This document shows, piece by piece, positions 1-8,146 of a stretch of 13,526 nt of DNA (the first letter of the stretch is position 1; each line of letters opens with the position of its first letter). The DNA comes from Bdellovibrionales bacterium (lineage in GTDB: Bacteria > Bdellovibrionota > Bdellovibrionia > Bdellovibrionales > UBA840). Location: assembly GCA_020434605.1 (NCBI GenBank), contig JAGRAL010000147.1, positions 1 through 13,526 on the forward strand, written 5' to 3'. Both the position numbers and the translations under genes were made by a program. The notes beneath the pieces are model-generated. The model worked only from the letters and a program-made list of their open reading frames with translations, ran no database searches and was not told the origin of the DNA.

Positions 1-1387
1 CAACAATTCTACCATTTCTATCATAGTCCAACTTAACGGCAAGGCCTGCTACATTTTTGGCAAAGGTAAGATTACATTTACCATCATATGAAAATTGCGT
101 AACTTCTTTCCCGGCTTTTACCTCAGATATTTTATTACACTTTGAGTATTTAAAACTAGTTAGTAAGTTTCCAACTTTCTTGGCCTTAATTAAACCGTTA
201 TCGTAATAATCATACTTTGTAACAATGTTGTTTTCTTTAGTATAAATTGGCTTTTCATGAATTGGGTGGTACTCAACAATAGTTTCTGCGCCATTTACAA
301 CAGAAGCTACTTTTGAAAGATAATCACCTTGTCCAGTTACTGAAGGTTTAAACCAAAACTCATACTTAGATTTTGTGATAGTTTTATTTTTACAAACCTT
401 AGTTAGTGTTGACCAGTAATGTCTTTTTGGATCTTTTTTATCTGTTTCGTAAGAGTAAGCCTCGTTACAACCATCACGGTGTTTAAAGTTAGTTACCCAA
501 TCTTTGTTAGTATCATAAGAAACTTGTTTAAAAGTCGAATCAGGGTAATAGATGTGTGTTAGGTTGTGTAGCGCATCGTATTTAAAGGTATATTTGTTTT
601 TCCATGCGTTGGTTACTTCTACTAAATCTTGGCCGTTATATTTAAATGAAGCACTTAAGCCATTAGGACCACTGATTTTTTCAACCTTGTTGTTTCTACC
701 GAATACGAAGTTAAGTTGTCTTGAGTTGTTATCAGATACTTTTTCGATTTGTCCCTTGCTGTTGTAAGTGTAGGTGAGATAGTTTCCATTTCTGTCTAAC
801 TGACGTACCATCTTACCATTTTTATCAAAGTTTTGTATTGTGGCATCGGGTAAACTTCTTACGTACTGACCTTTTACAAACTTAATAGCATCAACACTCT
901 TTAGGTTTGCTTTAAAAATACTACCTTCCTTAAGATCAACAGCAACTTTGTACTGAGCTGCCATTTCTGCACGCTTCTTTGGGTCGTTAAATAACTGATC
1001 AGAAAGATCATTGTAATACTTAGCAGTAAATCTACCGCCTGATTTTTTCATTCCTTCGATGATTTGATCTACGACCCCTTTTACATCAGCTTTTTTAAAA
1101 TTTTGTGGATAAAAAGTGATTTCATCACCAGCACCGCACTCAGTTAACAAAAGAGTTCCATCTGGATTAGGTGTTAGTTTTGTTTCAAACGAAGAACACC
1201 AACCAAACCCAAAATCACCGTTGTAAAGAGTTCTGCTATTGTATGTTGTCCTTACCGACATGTCGTAACCTGATCCAGCTACTTCCATGTGAATCCATGG
1301 GTCTGAAAAGTTGGCGTTACGCATATCCACTAGAGCGTATGCTAGGCTTGGAAACATCAATGTAATTAGCAGAAGATTTCTTCTCAT
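1..1387 (-). CDS. Secreted RHS/YD-repeat protein, C-terminus cut by window edge
   Basis: The frame is open for 462 codons from an ATG at 1387 to the window edge, so the C-terminus is missing. Residues 1-18 form a signal peptide (MRRNLLLITLMFPSLAYA), which predicts export across the inner membrane. Residues 44-68 (VRTTYNSRTLYNGDFGFGWCSSFE) match the N-terminal signature of RHS/DUF6531-type proteins, of the form YnSrs...G.FG.GW.ssfe. Residues 176-290 carry YD-type repeats (GNYLTYTYNSKGQIEKVSD, ASFKYNGQDLVEV, YTFKYDALHNLTHIYYPD), and more follow at 388-462. Several Cys (64, 84, 307, 332, 417, 438) could form disulfides. The start is supported by an SD (AGAGGTGA) just upstream. It lies 13 bp after the tadB stop in the same direction, so it is probably co-transcribed with the pilus genes. 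RHS proteins form closed beta-cocoon shells that can enclose toxins or act as surface adhesins; which applies here depends on the unseen C-terminus. Confidence 0.85.
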   Translation of the reverse strand, partial: MRRNLLLITLMFPSLAYALVDMRNANFSDPWIHMEVAGSGYDMSVRTTYNSRTLYNGDFGFGWCSSFETKLTPNPDGTLLLTECGAGDEITFYPQNFKKADVKGVVDQIIEGMKKSGGRFTAKYYNDLSDQLFNDPKKRAEMAAQYKVAVDLKEGSIFKANLKSVDAIKFVKGQYVRSLPDATIQNFDKNGKMVRQLDRNGNYLTYTYNSKGQIEKVSDNNSRQLNFVFGRNNKVEKISGPNGLSASFKYNGQDLVEVTNAWKNKYTFKYDALHNLTHIYYPDSTFKQVSYDTNKDWVTNFKHRDGCNEAYSYETDKKDPKRHYWSTLTKVCKNKTITKSKYEFWFKPSVTGQGDYLSKVASVVNGAETIVEYHPIHEKPIYTKENNIVTKYDYYDNGLIKAKKVGNLLTSFKYSKCNKISEVKAGKEVTQFSYDGKCNLTFAKNVAGLAVKLDYDRNGRIV

Positions 1388-1400
1388 CGTTCACCTCTTA

Positions 1401-2276
1401 TTATACTTTTATTGTAACAACTTTTCGAATGAATATGCCACCAGTAATTTGTAGGGCCAGCATGATCAAAATAAATATACGACCTAAAGTCGTGCTAAAT
1501 AACGGACCAATAAAATTTAGATCAATCACTGAAAATACTACGAGTAGCACGAAGGGTATGATTGCCATAATAATTCCCTGCATTTTACCTTGGGCAGTTA
1601 GTGCATCAATTTTTTGATGTAGCTTGTGCCTTTCTCTAATCGTATCTGTGATAGTTGAAAAGGTAGATGCTAAATCACCACCAGTTTCTTTTAAAATATT
1701 TATGGCCATTACTAGCATCTGTACATCGGGCTCAGGAATTCTTTGCGCTAAGTCATTTAGGGCTTCTTCAATACTAACGCCTAGTCGAACTTTACTAAGA
1801 GCTAGATCGAACTCCTGACTGATGGGATTAGGCATGCTTTCGGCAACACGCTCCATGGATTGAGTGATACTTAACCCACTTCGTATTCCATTTGACATAA
1901 TAGTTAAACCATCAACCATTTGCGCTACAAACTTGCTGCAACGTTTTTGGTAGAGCATCTCAATGCCCCACTTAGGAATTTGCCAACCGATAATGGTGAC
2001 GACGCTTCCCATAAAAATACTAAAAAATACGCTAGGCCATAAGAATAAAAAAACAATAAAACCTAGACCAAAGCTAAGTAGGAGCATTAGGTAGGTTAGC
2101 TGCTTTTCGGAAGACTCGATAAACATGGATTCCATGCGCTTAATGATGATATCGCGACTTCCTAAGCTTTTTTGGTGTAAGAAATTTAAAATTCTCTCAC
2201 TCCACAAAATAGAGATAACAAATACAGAAGCACCAACGCCTATAATCATAAACCATGTACCAGCGCTTAAACTCAT
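1401..2276 (-). CDS. tadB: Tad pilus inner-membrane platform protein TadB
   Basis: This 291-aa membrane protein has predicted TM helices near residues 6-24, 62-79, 83-99, 234-250 and 266-284, and a cytoplasmic type II secretion F (GspF/TadB) domain at about 115-235. Family-like features are SNGIRSGLSITQSMERVAE (128-146), the DLAQRIPEPD stretch, KETGGDLASTF (196-206) and RERHKLHQKIDALTAQGK, which fit TadB better than TadC. In Tad systems TadB and TadC form the inner-membrane platform that couples CpaF ATP hydrolysis to pilin insertion. The start overlaps the stop of the upstream ATPase gene (ATGA), with a strong SD (GGAGGT) six bases upstream. No separate TadC is visible; the next gene downstream is the RHS-repeat gene. 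Confidence 0.88.
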   Translation of the reverse strand: MSLSAGTWFMIIGVGASVFVISILWSERILNFLHQKSLGSRDIIIKRMESMFIESSEKQLTYLMLLLSFGLGFIVFLFLWPSVFFSIFMGSVVTIIGWQIPKWGIEMLYQKRCSKFVAQMVDGLTIMSNGIRSGLSITQSMERVAESMPNPISQEFDLALSKVRLGVSIEEALNDLAQRIPEPDVQMLVMAINILKETGGDLASTFSTITDTIRERHKLHQKIDALTAQGKMQGIIMAIIPFVLLVVFSVIDLNFIGPLFSTTLGRIFILIMLALQITGGIFIRKVVTIKV

Positions 2277-4423
2277 CCATTACCTCCAGAAGCTTTTTTG
2301 ATTGGAGGTGCATCTGGCGCGGTATTTTTAAATAATTCAGTCCCTACCTTGATGCCTTTTCTTTCAAACTTTTCAATAAAAGTTGGAATAAAACCAGTAG
2401 CCTGGAATTGACCCACGATTTTTCTGTTTTTATCAAATCCTGTCTCTTTAAACTTAAATATTTCTTGTAAAGTTACAACCTCACCTTGCATGCCCACTAC
2501 TTCGGTGATGCTCATAATTTTTCTGCTACCATCAGACAGACGGCTGACTTGAACAATTAAATTTACAGCAGAGGCCACTTGTTCTCGGATAGCTCTTGAT
2601 GGTAAATCCATACCTGCCATCATCACTAGAGTTTCAAGTCTTGCAACGGCTTCTCTTGGATTGTTAGCGTGAACTGTCGTCATAGATCCATCGTGACCTG
2701 TATTCATAGCCGATAGCATGTCTAAGGCTTCCCCGCCACGACACTCACCAACAACGATTCGATCTGGTCGCATACGAAGTGTGTTTCGAACAAGGTCTCT
2801 GATAGTCACAGCCCCTGTGCCTTCCATGTTTGCAGGCTTTGTTTCTAATCGTACAACGTGCTGCTGATTCAGTTGTAGCTCGGCCGCATCCTCAACGGTA
2901 ATAATTCTTTCGTTGGAAGGAATAAAGCTCGACATAGTATTTAAAAGAGTTGTTTTACCTGACCCAGTACCACCCGAGATAATGATGTTTAAACCATTTT
3001 CAACACATAGTTTTATAAAGCTAATCATTTGCTTGTTTAAACTGTTCCACTTTAGATAGTGGTCGGTAGTGATAACTTCTTTTTTAAATTTTCTAATAGT
3101 AAGTGATGCGCCATCGATAGATACCGGAGGGATTACTGCATTCACACGGCTTCCATCTTTTAACCTAGCATCAACGTATGGATTTTTTTCGTCGATTCTT
3201 CTTCCTAACGGAGTCACGATACGCTCAATCACATTACGCAGTTGTAAATCAGAGGTAAATGTGATGGCACTCATGGTTAGCTTACCATTACGTTCAACAA
3301 AGATTCTCTTTGGGCCATTTACCATAATCTCTGATACGTCGTTATCACTTAACATATCTTCAAGCGGACCTAACCCAAGTGCCTCATCTAAAACTTCTTT
3401 AATCACTTGCGATCTTTCTGTTCTATCAAGACCACTATATTCTTTATCAACGATTTGAGTGATACTTTGTAGAGTTTTATTTTTCAACGCCGCTTCTTTT
3501 ACCGGGTCGCCATCAGTGTCAGTGATACCTTTTTTTAAATCCATTGCCATAATTAGGGCAGTGTGGATTCTTGTCTTCATTAAAGTTTTTGGATCATCAC
3601 TACTAGAAGTAATAGCAGTAGGAGTTGAAGACGCCACAGGTTTTGCTGCCTTTGGACGCATTTTTAATTTTTGTAAAATATTACTACCAATTAGTTTTCT
3701 AACCGTATCTCTGTAGGCATTCACGATCGGAGTATTGCTTTGTGCCTGTGCAAAGAGAGTAGATTTTTGCAAGGCTCCAGCTGTTGTAATATCATCTTGA
3801 GGAATCATTGCAATGATTGGTCTTTGTAAGGCTTGTGCAATGCTCTGAGGATTCAGACCTGTGTTACTGGCTTTATTTACAACGATCTGAAATAAATCCA
3901 TTGATATTGTTTGCGCCACTAAATTTCCAATTTGTTTTTTGGATTGTGTGAGCGCTAATATTTCTGGCGTGGTGATAAATAAGCATGCGCTACTATTATG
4001 AATAACCTCTAGCTGTAAATCTTCATACTCACAACCGACATCTACAACCACATAGTCAAATAGATGAGTTAATTGCATGAGTTGTCGACTAAAAGAGTCA
4101 GCGCTTACTCTTAGGCTTTCATCAGCACTTTTTACGGCGGCTAAGTAATAAAGACCCACAGGATTTTTACTAATCAACGAATCAAGAGTTTGAGCGTTAA
4201 TGGTTCCAGAGAAGGTAGTAAGTTCTGTTACTGTTTTGTTTGGCCTGATACCAGTAATCATGTTTTGATCACCAGCAGAGTTTTTATCTAAATCGATCAA
4301 TAAAACTTTTTTTCTAGTTTCTAAAAGTAAGGTTTGCGCAAAGTTTGCTGCGAACACACTTTTACCTATGCCGCCTTTACCGCCGCTAATTGTAATTATA
4401 TGCGAATTAGGGTTGAATGACAT
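2273..4423 (-). CDS. cpaF: Fused CpaE/TadZ-type MinD/ParA ATPase and CpaF/TadA secretion ATPase
   Basis: This is one 716-aa open frame with two ATPases. Residues 1-250 are a MinD/ParA-like domain with a deviant Walker A (GGKGGIGKS, 14-22, signature K16 and K21), LLIDLDK (41-47) and DYVVVDVG (123-130). It occupies the CpaE/TadZ role (polar placement of the pilus), but the receiver-like domain often found ahead of it in CpaE/TadZ is absent. A Pro/Ala/Ser-rich linker (about 255-280) leads to a full CpaF/TadA: N-terminal helical region (about 285-355), N2-like domain (355-450), Walker A GGTGSGKTT (484-492), Walker B RIVVGE (555-560) and TTVHAN (582-587). The second domain should be the cytoplasmic hexameric motor for Flp assembly. 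An SD (GGAG) precedes the ATG at 4423. The gene sits 59 bp after cpaC and overlaps tadB by 4 bp. No frameshift or internal stop is visible, so the fusion appears genuine. Confidence 0.93.
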   Translation of the reverse strand: MSFNPNSHIITISGGKGGIGKSVFAANFAQTLLLETRKKVLLIDLDKNSAGDQNMITGIRPNKTVTELTTFSGTINAQTLDSLISKNPVGLYYLAAVKSADESLRVSADSFSRQLMQLTHLFDYVVVDVGCEYEDLQLEVIHNSSACLFITTPEILALTQSKKQIGNLVAQTISMDLFQIVVNKASNTGLNPQSIAQALQRPIIAMIPQDDITTAGALQKSTLFAQAQSNTPIVNAYRDTVRKLIGSNILQKLKMRPKAAKPVASSTPTAITSSSDDPKTLMKTRIHTALIMAMDLKKGITDTDGDPVKEAALKNKTLQSITQIVDKEYSGLDRTERSQVIKEVLDEALGLGPLEDMLSDNDVSEIMVNGPKRIFVERNGKLTMSAITFTSDLQLRNVIERIVTPLGRRIDEKNPYVDARLKDGSRVNAVIPPVSIDGASLTIRKFKKEVITTDHYLKWNSLNKQMISFIKLCVENGLNIIISGGTGSGKTTLLNTMSSFIPSNERIITVEDAAELQLNQQHVVRLETKPANMEGTGAVTIRDLVRNTLRMRPDRIVVGECRGGEALDMLSAMNTGHDGSMTTVHANNPREAVARLETLVMMAGMDLPSRAIREQVASAVNLIVQVSRLSDGSRKIMSITEVVGMQGEVVTLQEIFKFKETGFDKNRKIVGQFQATGFIPTFIEKFERKGIKVGTELFKNTAPDAPPIKKASGGNG

Positions 4424-4482
4424 TCCACACTCCTCAATTATGTATCGGAGTATGGACTGAATTTCTCAGCTAAACGAAGGTA

Positions 4483-5952
4483 TTAATTTGTTAGACGAAA
4501 TTTTCGTTTGATCTCATCAGAACCCTCAGAAGCTGAAGACTTGATGACTGGTGTTATGAATACCACGAACTGACTTTGGTCTCGTCTAAAATTCTTAGAA
4601 GCATATAGAGAGAAAAGCGGATTATTTGCAGCTGAGTTTGGTAGTTTATTAAAATCAGTACCGCTTGAAGACTGTACTAGACCACCGATAGCAGCACTTT
4701 GACCACTTCTAACCATAATCACTGTGTTCACATTGTTTCTGTTAATTAAAGGGCCGCTTTGAGTCATGCCTAGTAGAGCACTCACTACGAAATCAATTTG
4801 TAAGTGAATAGAATCTGATTTTCCACTCATGATTTGTGGAGTAACTTTTGTTGTGATACCCACGTTTTCAAATTGTGTAGAAATTTGTCCCTCAGCTCCA
4901 ACGGTTTGGTATGGAACCCTTGTGTTAGAGTCTAAAATTCCTAACTTACTGTCTTGAACGATAATGCTAGAGCTTTGAAGAACTCGAGCGTAACCATGAG
5001 CTTTAGCCCAATTTAATTTTGGCAGAAGGTTTGAAATTGTACCGGTAATTTGACTAACAATACCGCTACTCTCATTAGAGCCACCTTGGCTAAAAGTTAC
5101 ATTTGTATTGTCACCAAGTGTAGGCATCCACTCAAACCTAAATCCACGAGTATAGTCTTTTTTAAGTTCTACGTAGTGAACAACGATTTGTATAATCTTT
5201 CCCGGTTCCGCTGGTGGAGCTTGTTTTACAGTAATTAGATTAATCACTGTTTGTAAAACCTTTCTTTTTCGAATGGCCTCGTCACCACTTTCAACAACTT
5301 CGTCCGGCACATAAGTTTTCGCTATGATTTCAGCTCTTTCTTTTTCTGCAGTATCGTTCGCCACTCCCTCAAGAATAAAGCGGTTATTCACAGCTCTTAC
5401 TTGAATATCTGGGTTATTTACATCCCTTTCGATAAAGGAAGCAATTTTTCTTTGAGCTAGTGGGCTTAAGGTCACTAAGTTACTTGCCGTGTCCTTATAT
5501 TGGGCTACCACGCTCGCGATACGCTTCATATCTCTAGGCAGTAAGATCTGTCCATCAACGATTACTTTGTTGTTAGCGATCTTGATTTGTATACCTTCTA
5601 TTTCACCTAATAGTGATTTGATTTCTCTTGCGATTGCAAAAAGGCTACTCTTTTTTACTACAATTCTATATTCGTATGTTTTTCTAAGTCGTGCATCTCT
5701 AATTGTTAATGTACAAGTGCTTACCTTTTCAGGTGAAAAGCGAAGCGTTTTTGTAGCAGGGGATAAAGAGATTTTTGTACATTGAGAATAGTTACCCTCA
5801 AATTTTGCGTTTTCTGGTACAAATGGTAGTTTTTCATCGTGAGTTAACCCAACGGTTAGACTCAAGAACTGACTTTTAACGTTTTCGTCTTCGGCGTAGG
5901 CTACGCTGAATGAAAGCGATAAAAGTGTTAATAGTCTTATAAAACTAACCAT
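4483..5952 (-). CDS. cpaC: Tad pilus outer-membrane secretin CpaC/RcpA
   Basis: This 489-aa protein should form the outer-membrane ring through which the Flp fibre exits. A signal peptide covers residues 1-20 (ending AYA). A pilus-assembly N-terminal domain (about 25-100) is followed by BON-like periplasmic modules (about 105-160 and 180-240) and a secretin domain at about 305-470. The secretin part includes VPYQTVGAEGQ (347-357), VGITTKVTPQI (364-374), the VRSGQSAAIGGL stretch (414-425) and the terminal signature FVVFITPVI (462-470). The tail (EGSDEIKRKFRL) resembles the CpaC C-terminus. No lipobox is present, so any pilotin would be separate. The N-terminal domain has a Cys pair (58 and 80), possibly a disulfide. 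The gene starts 8 bp after cpaB with an AGGAG SD. Confidence 0.93.
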   Translation of the reverse strand: MVSFIRLLTLLSLSFSVAYAEDENVKSQFLSLTVGLTHDEKLPFVPENAKFEGNYSQCTKISLSPATKTLRFSPEKVSTCTLTIRDARLRKTYEYRIVVKKSSLFAIAREIKSLLGEIEGIQIKIANNKVIVDGQILLPRDMKRIASVVAQYKDTASNLVTLSPLAQRKIASFIERDVNNPDIQVRAVNNRFILEGVANDTAEKERAEIIAKTYVPDEVVESGDEAIRKRKVLQTVINLITVKQAPPAEPGKIIQIVVHYVELKKDYTRGFRFEWMPTLGDNTNVTFSQGGSNESSGIVSQITGTISNLLPKLNWAKAHGYARVLQSSSIIVQDSKLGILDSNTRVPYQTVGAEGQISTQFENVGITTKVTPQIMSGKSDSIHLQIDFVVSALLGMTQSGPLINRNNVNTVIMVRSGQSAAIGGLVQSSSGTDFNKLPNSAANNPLFSLYASKNFRRDQSQFVVFITPVIKSSASEGSDEIKRKFRLTN

Positions 5953-5960
5953 ACTTACTC

Positions 5961-6842
5961 CTAATTAATATCTATCCAAGGGCTACGCTTACCATTCACT
6001 TTTTTTACAGGCGCACTTACCTTTTCAGGCGGTGATGATGGCAGACGAGGTTGTTGCTGAAACATTGATGGATCAGGCATTTGATAAGCGCTTAAGTCTG
6101 CATTTGGTAATTGTTTTTTAGCTCTATCGTTTGGATTTCTTAATGTAATATAAATACTTCCCGGATTAGCAGCTTGTAACAGAATCATGCTCTGTGATTC
6201 TTCAGGGCTTAACTCTAACGTAATTGTTGAAAAAGTAGTGTCCCCGTTTAGGTTTCTGATATTTACTTTATTGCTAGTCGTGACTTCAACAGTTCTAGGA
6301 ATATTATTAGTTACATTTACACCAGTAGCTAATACGTAGACATCTTGCATAATAGTCTTTACGCTTGTTCTTCTGTTGGGACCGCTACCACTGTCAACAG
6401 CCGCTAATATATCAATTCTATCGCCTGGGCGAATTAATTTTGCAACGCCTCTTACTTCGTCCACTGGAATAGTAATTGCTCTTTTGTTTGGCGCAACCTG
6501 CATTGATAGACCAGTATTAGTACCTGGTTTTAATACTTTTGTATTTAATAGTTGTTCTTTTTCTTTTATAGGAGCAGCCGCTACTAAACCAATTACTTCT
6601 TCTGGATTTTCAATCGCACCTGGTTCAACAAAGTCGATAGGTTTAGACACAGTTTCGATCATGGTGTCATCAATTGTGCTCATCTCTAAAATATCTTTTT
6701 TGGCTACTACAACTTGTTTTAAGGTACCAAGTCGACTGTCATATTCAGCTTTCTTTTCTTGCGAGTATGAATACAGAAGAAAGATAGCAAACAGAGCAGC
6801 GCCAATAGAAATCCATAATGTACGACTAGCGTTGTTATTCAT
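5961..6842 (-). CDS. cpaB: Tad pilus assembly protein CpaB/RcpC
   Basis: This is a 293-aa periplasmic protein anchored by one N-terminal TM helix (about residues 6-25). An SAF/RcpC domain follows (about 42-110, VVVAKKDILEMSTIDDTMIE... GLVAAAPIKEKEQLL), then the conserved CpaB stretch KRAITIPVDEVRGVAKLIRPGDRIDIL (about 120-146) and a beta-rich region (TITLELSPEESQSMILLQAANPGSIYITLRNP is split across about 206-238). The C-terminal tail is Pro/Gln-rich. CpaB/RcpC is a periplasmic partner of the secretin. A longer frame opens at 6860, but the ATG at 6842 is preferred because it overlaps the upstream stop (ATGA) and has a GGAGG SD seven to ten bases upstream. Confidence 0.9.
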   Translation of the reverse strand: MNNNASRTLWISIGAALFAIFLLYSYSQEKKAEYDSRLGTLKQVVVAKKDILEMSTIDDTMIETVSKPIDFVEPGAIENPEEVIGLVAAAPIKEKEQLLNTKVLKPGTNTGLSMQVAPNKRAITIPVDEVRGVAKLIRPGDRIDILAAVDSGSGPNRRTSVKTIMQDVYVLATGVNVTNNIPRTVEVTTSNKVNIRNLNGDTTFSTITLELSPEESQSMILLQAANPGSIYITLRNPNDRAKKQLPNADLSAYQMPDPSMFQQQPRLPSSPPEKVSAPVKKVNGKRSPWIDIN

Positions 6843-7330
6843 GATCCGGCCCCTCCACACGTTACATTAAGGCAAATGCCATAGACTGTTTTTAGCCATA
6901 CAGGGTTTACTGTTTTTCTTTCTGGTCCCATAATTGTATTTCCTAATTCAGCGTGGTCACTGTCACCCAGTCGACCAGCACTAGGTCTTCCGATAGAAAT
7001 ACTTCTTTCTGTCACTTCCCATAGAGCTTCACCATTTGGATCAGCAAACTCGGTTCTTACTCCATGTGCACGGTAGCCGTAATTTGCGTAATGATCTCTA
7101 ACATCATTTGGCGGTAAACGGTTTGATCTAAAATAAGTAACATCGGCTCTATTATCTAAAGTTTCAAAAGCGTAAGCCCGTGATGCGATAGAGTTTAAAA
7201 TACCAGTATGGATTACTCCAAAAAATCCGATGCCATAACCAATAAAAATAGCAAAAACAACCAATAGAGCAATGGACTCCATTGAGGCTAAGCCTTTATT
7301 GTTTTTAATATGTTTAGCAGCCATTATCAT
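6839..7330 (-). CDS. TadE/TadF-like pseudopilin, 163 aa
   Basis: The N-terminus is MIMAAKHIKNNKG followed by LASMESIALLVVFAIF. A basic leader ends in Gly13, Glu18 falls at position +5 of the mature protein, and a hydrophobic helix follows (about 19-40). This is the class III prepilin signal used by TadE/TadF pseudopilins and is expected to be cut by the CpaA encoded in the same operon. The rest is a periplasmic domain with no recognised family, ending with a Cys pair (153 and 158). The start overlaps the stop of the upstream gene by 17 bp, and a second in-frame ATG two codons later (7324) is equally possible. It probably acts as a minor pilin or pseudopilin in Flp assembly. The family call rests on the N-terminus and context, not on the C-terminal domain. 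Confidence 0.75.
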   Translation of the reverse strand: MIMAAKHIKNNKGLASMESIALLVVFAIFIGYGIGFFGVIHTGILNSIASRAYAFETLDNRADVTYFRSNRLPPNDVRDHYANYGYRAHGVRTEFADPNGEALWEVTERSISIGRPSAGRLGDSDHAELGNTIMGPERKTVNPVWLKTVYGICLNVTCGGAGS

Positions 7331-7901
7331 AAAAACTCTTTACGTTAGTGTTTGGTACGTTTCCTTGAAACTTTGAATTTAATCTTTTTATTTTGTCAAA
7401 TCTCTCATTATGAAAATTTACACATTCTTCAGCACTGGGTTCTCTTCCTAAAAAACTAGTAATCTTAGCTTTAAACATATTGTCTTCAGGATTCGTTGAA
7501 CCATAAAAAGGTATTTTAAAATCTAAAACTTTAGATTGAATTTCTAATATAGTTCCCCAAAACTTTGCGTTGTCCTCGTCAATGTCATTAGGGTATTCGC
7601 TTCTAAAGTCACCGGTATTTATGTATTTTAAAGCAAACCAACCATCTTTTTTAAATAAAACTTTCCAAGGGCTGTCATATACCAGTTGATTAAACTTTTC
7701 TTCTGCTTGAGAAATTTGTACCTGTTCATTAAAATTACTACCATAGTAGTTTCTAGAAGATGCAAATGCGATATACTGAGAAATTTCAACAACCGTTAAT
7801 GTAAAGCAAAGAGCAAACAATAGACCGCTAACGCCCATCACAAGAACTGTGGCGAATAGAAAATCAATTGTTAGGCTTCCGCGCTCATTATTAATGATCA
7901 A
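7314..7901 (-). CDS. TadE-like pseudopilin, 195 aa, with Asp at +5 and TTG start
   Basis: A short leader (MIINNERG) precedes SLTIDFLFATVLVMGVSGLLFALCF. The predicted cleavage is after Gly8, which puts Asp13 at +5 where prepilins normally have Glu. A hydrophobic helix runs over about 14-40, and the remaining 150 residues are soluble with aromatic and charged stretches (YDSPWKVLFKKDGWFALKY) and Cys at 160 and 195. The start codon is TTG, sharing a TTGA overlap with the upstream stop, with an AGGGAG SD eight bases upstream; no better ATG exists nearby. It is probably a pseudopilin of the Tad machine. The body of the protein matches nothing I recognise. Confidence 0.72.
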   Translation of the reverse strand: MIINNERGSLTIDFLFATVLVMGVSGLLFALCFTLTVVEISQYIAFASSRNYYGSNFNEQVQISQAEEKFNQLVYDSPWKVLFKKDGWFALKYINTGDFRSEYPNDIDEDNAKFWGTILEIQSKVLDFKIPFYGSTNPEDNMFKAKITSFLGREPSAEECVNFHNERFDKIKRLNSKFQGNVPNTNVKSFYDNGC

Positions 7902-8146
7902 TCTACATCTCCCTTAAATGAAACCTGTCGTTTTAAAAAATTAGGGTGCATTGTTTTAGCCACTTGTGGTTTTTCCCAAACACCATTTTCGATCATTCCA
8001 GTTAGTAGTGCCCAAGGACCACCAGTCATTTTACTAAGATACTCTGACTGTCTTAATCCTCTACCAATAGCTAAGCTTAAGGATAAAATAATAATGCTAA
8101 TTAAAATAAACTCCACAGCGATTTGTCCTGATGTGTTCTTAATCAT
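7898..8146 (-). CDS. Small TadE-like pseudopilin, 82 aa
   Basis: The preferred start (8146) gives MIKNTSG|QIAVEFILISIIIL, a class III prepilin signal with Gly7 at -1 and Glu12 at +5, then a hydrophobic helix to about residue 27. The periplasmic part is only about 55 residues (GRGLRQSEYLSKMTGGPWALLTGMIENG...). An upstream in-frame ATG at 8170 would add eight residues, but 8146 overlaps the prepilin peptidase stop (ATGA) and gives a normal short leader. It is likely a minor pseudopilin processed by the neighbouring CpaA. Confidence 0.75.
   Translation of the reverse strand: MIKNTSGQIAVEFILISIIILSLSLAIGRGLRQSEYLSKMTGGPWALLTGMIENGVWEKPQVAKTMHPNFLKRQVSFKGDVD

Noticed and set aside
3069..3716. Plus-strand open frames of 129 and 85 aa
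   Set aside because: Antisense to the CpaF and linker part of the fused ATPase gene.
6376..6870. 164-aa plus-strand open frame
   Set aside because: Antisense to cpaB, which has clear domain matches, SD and overlap with neighbours; no recognisable features of its own.
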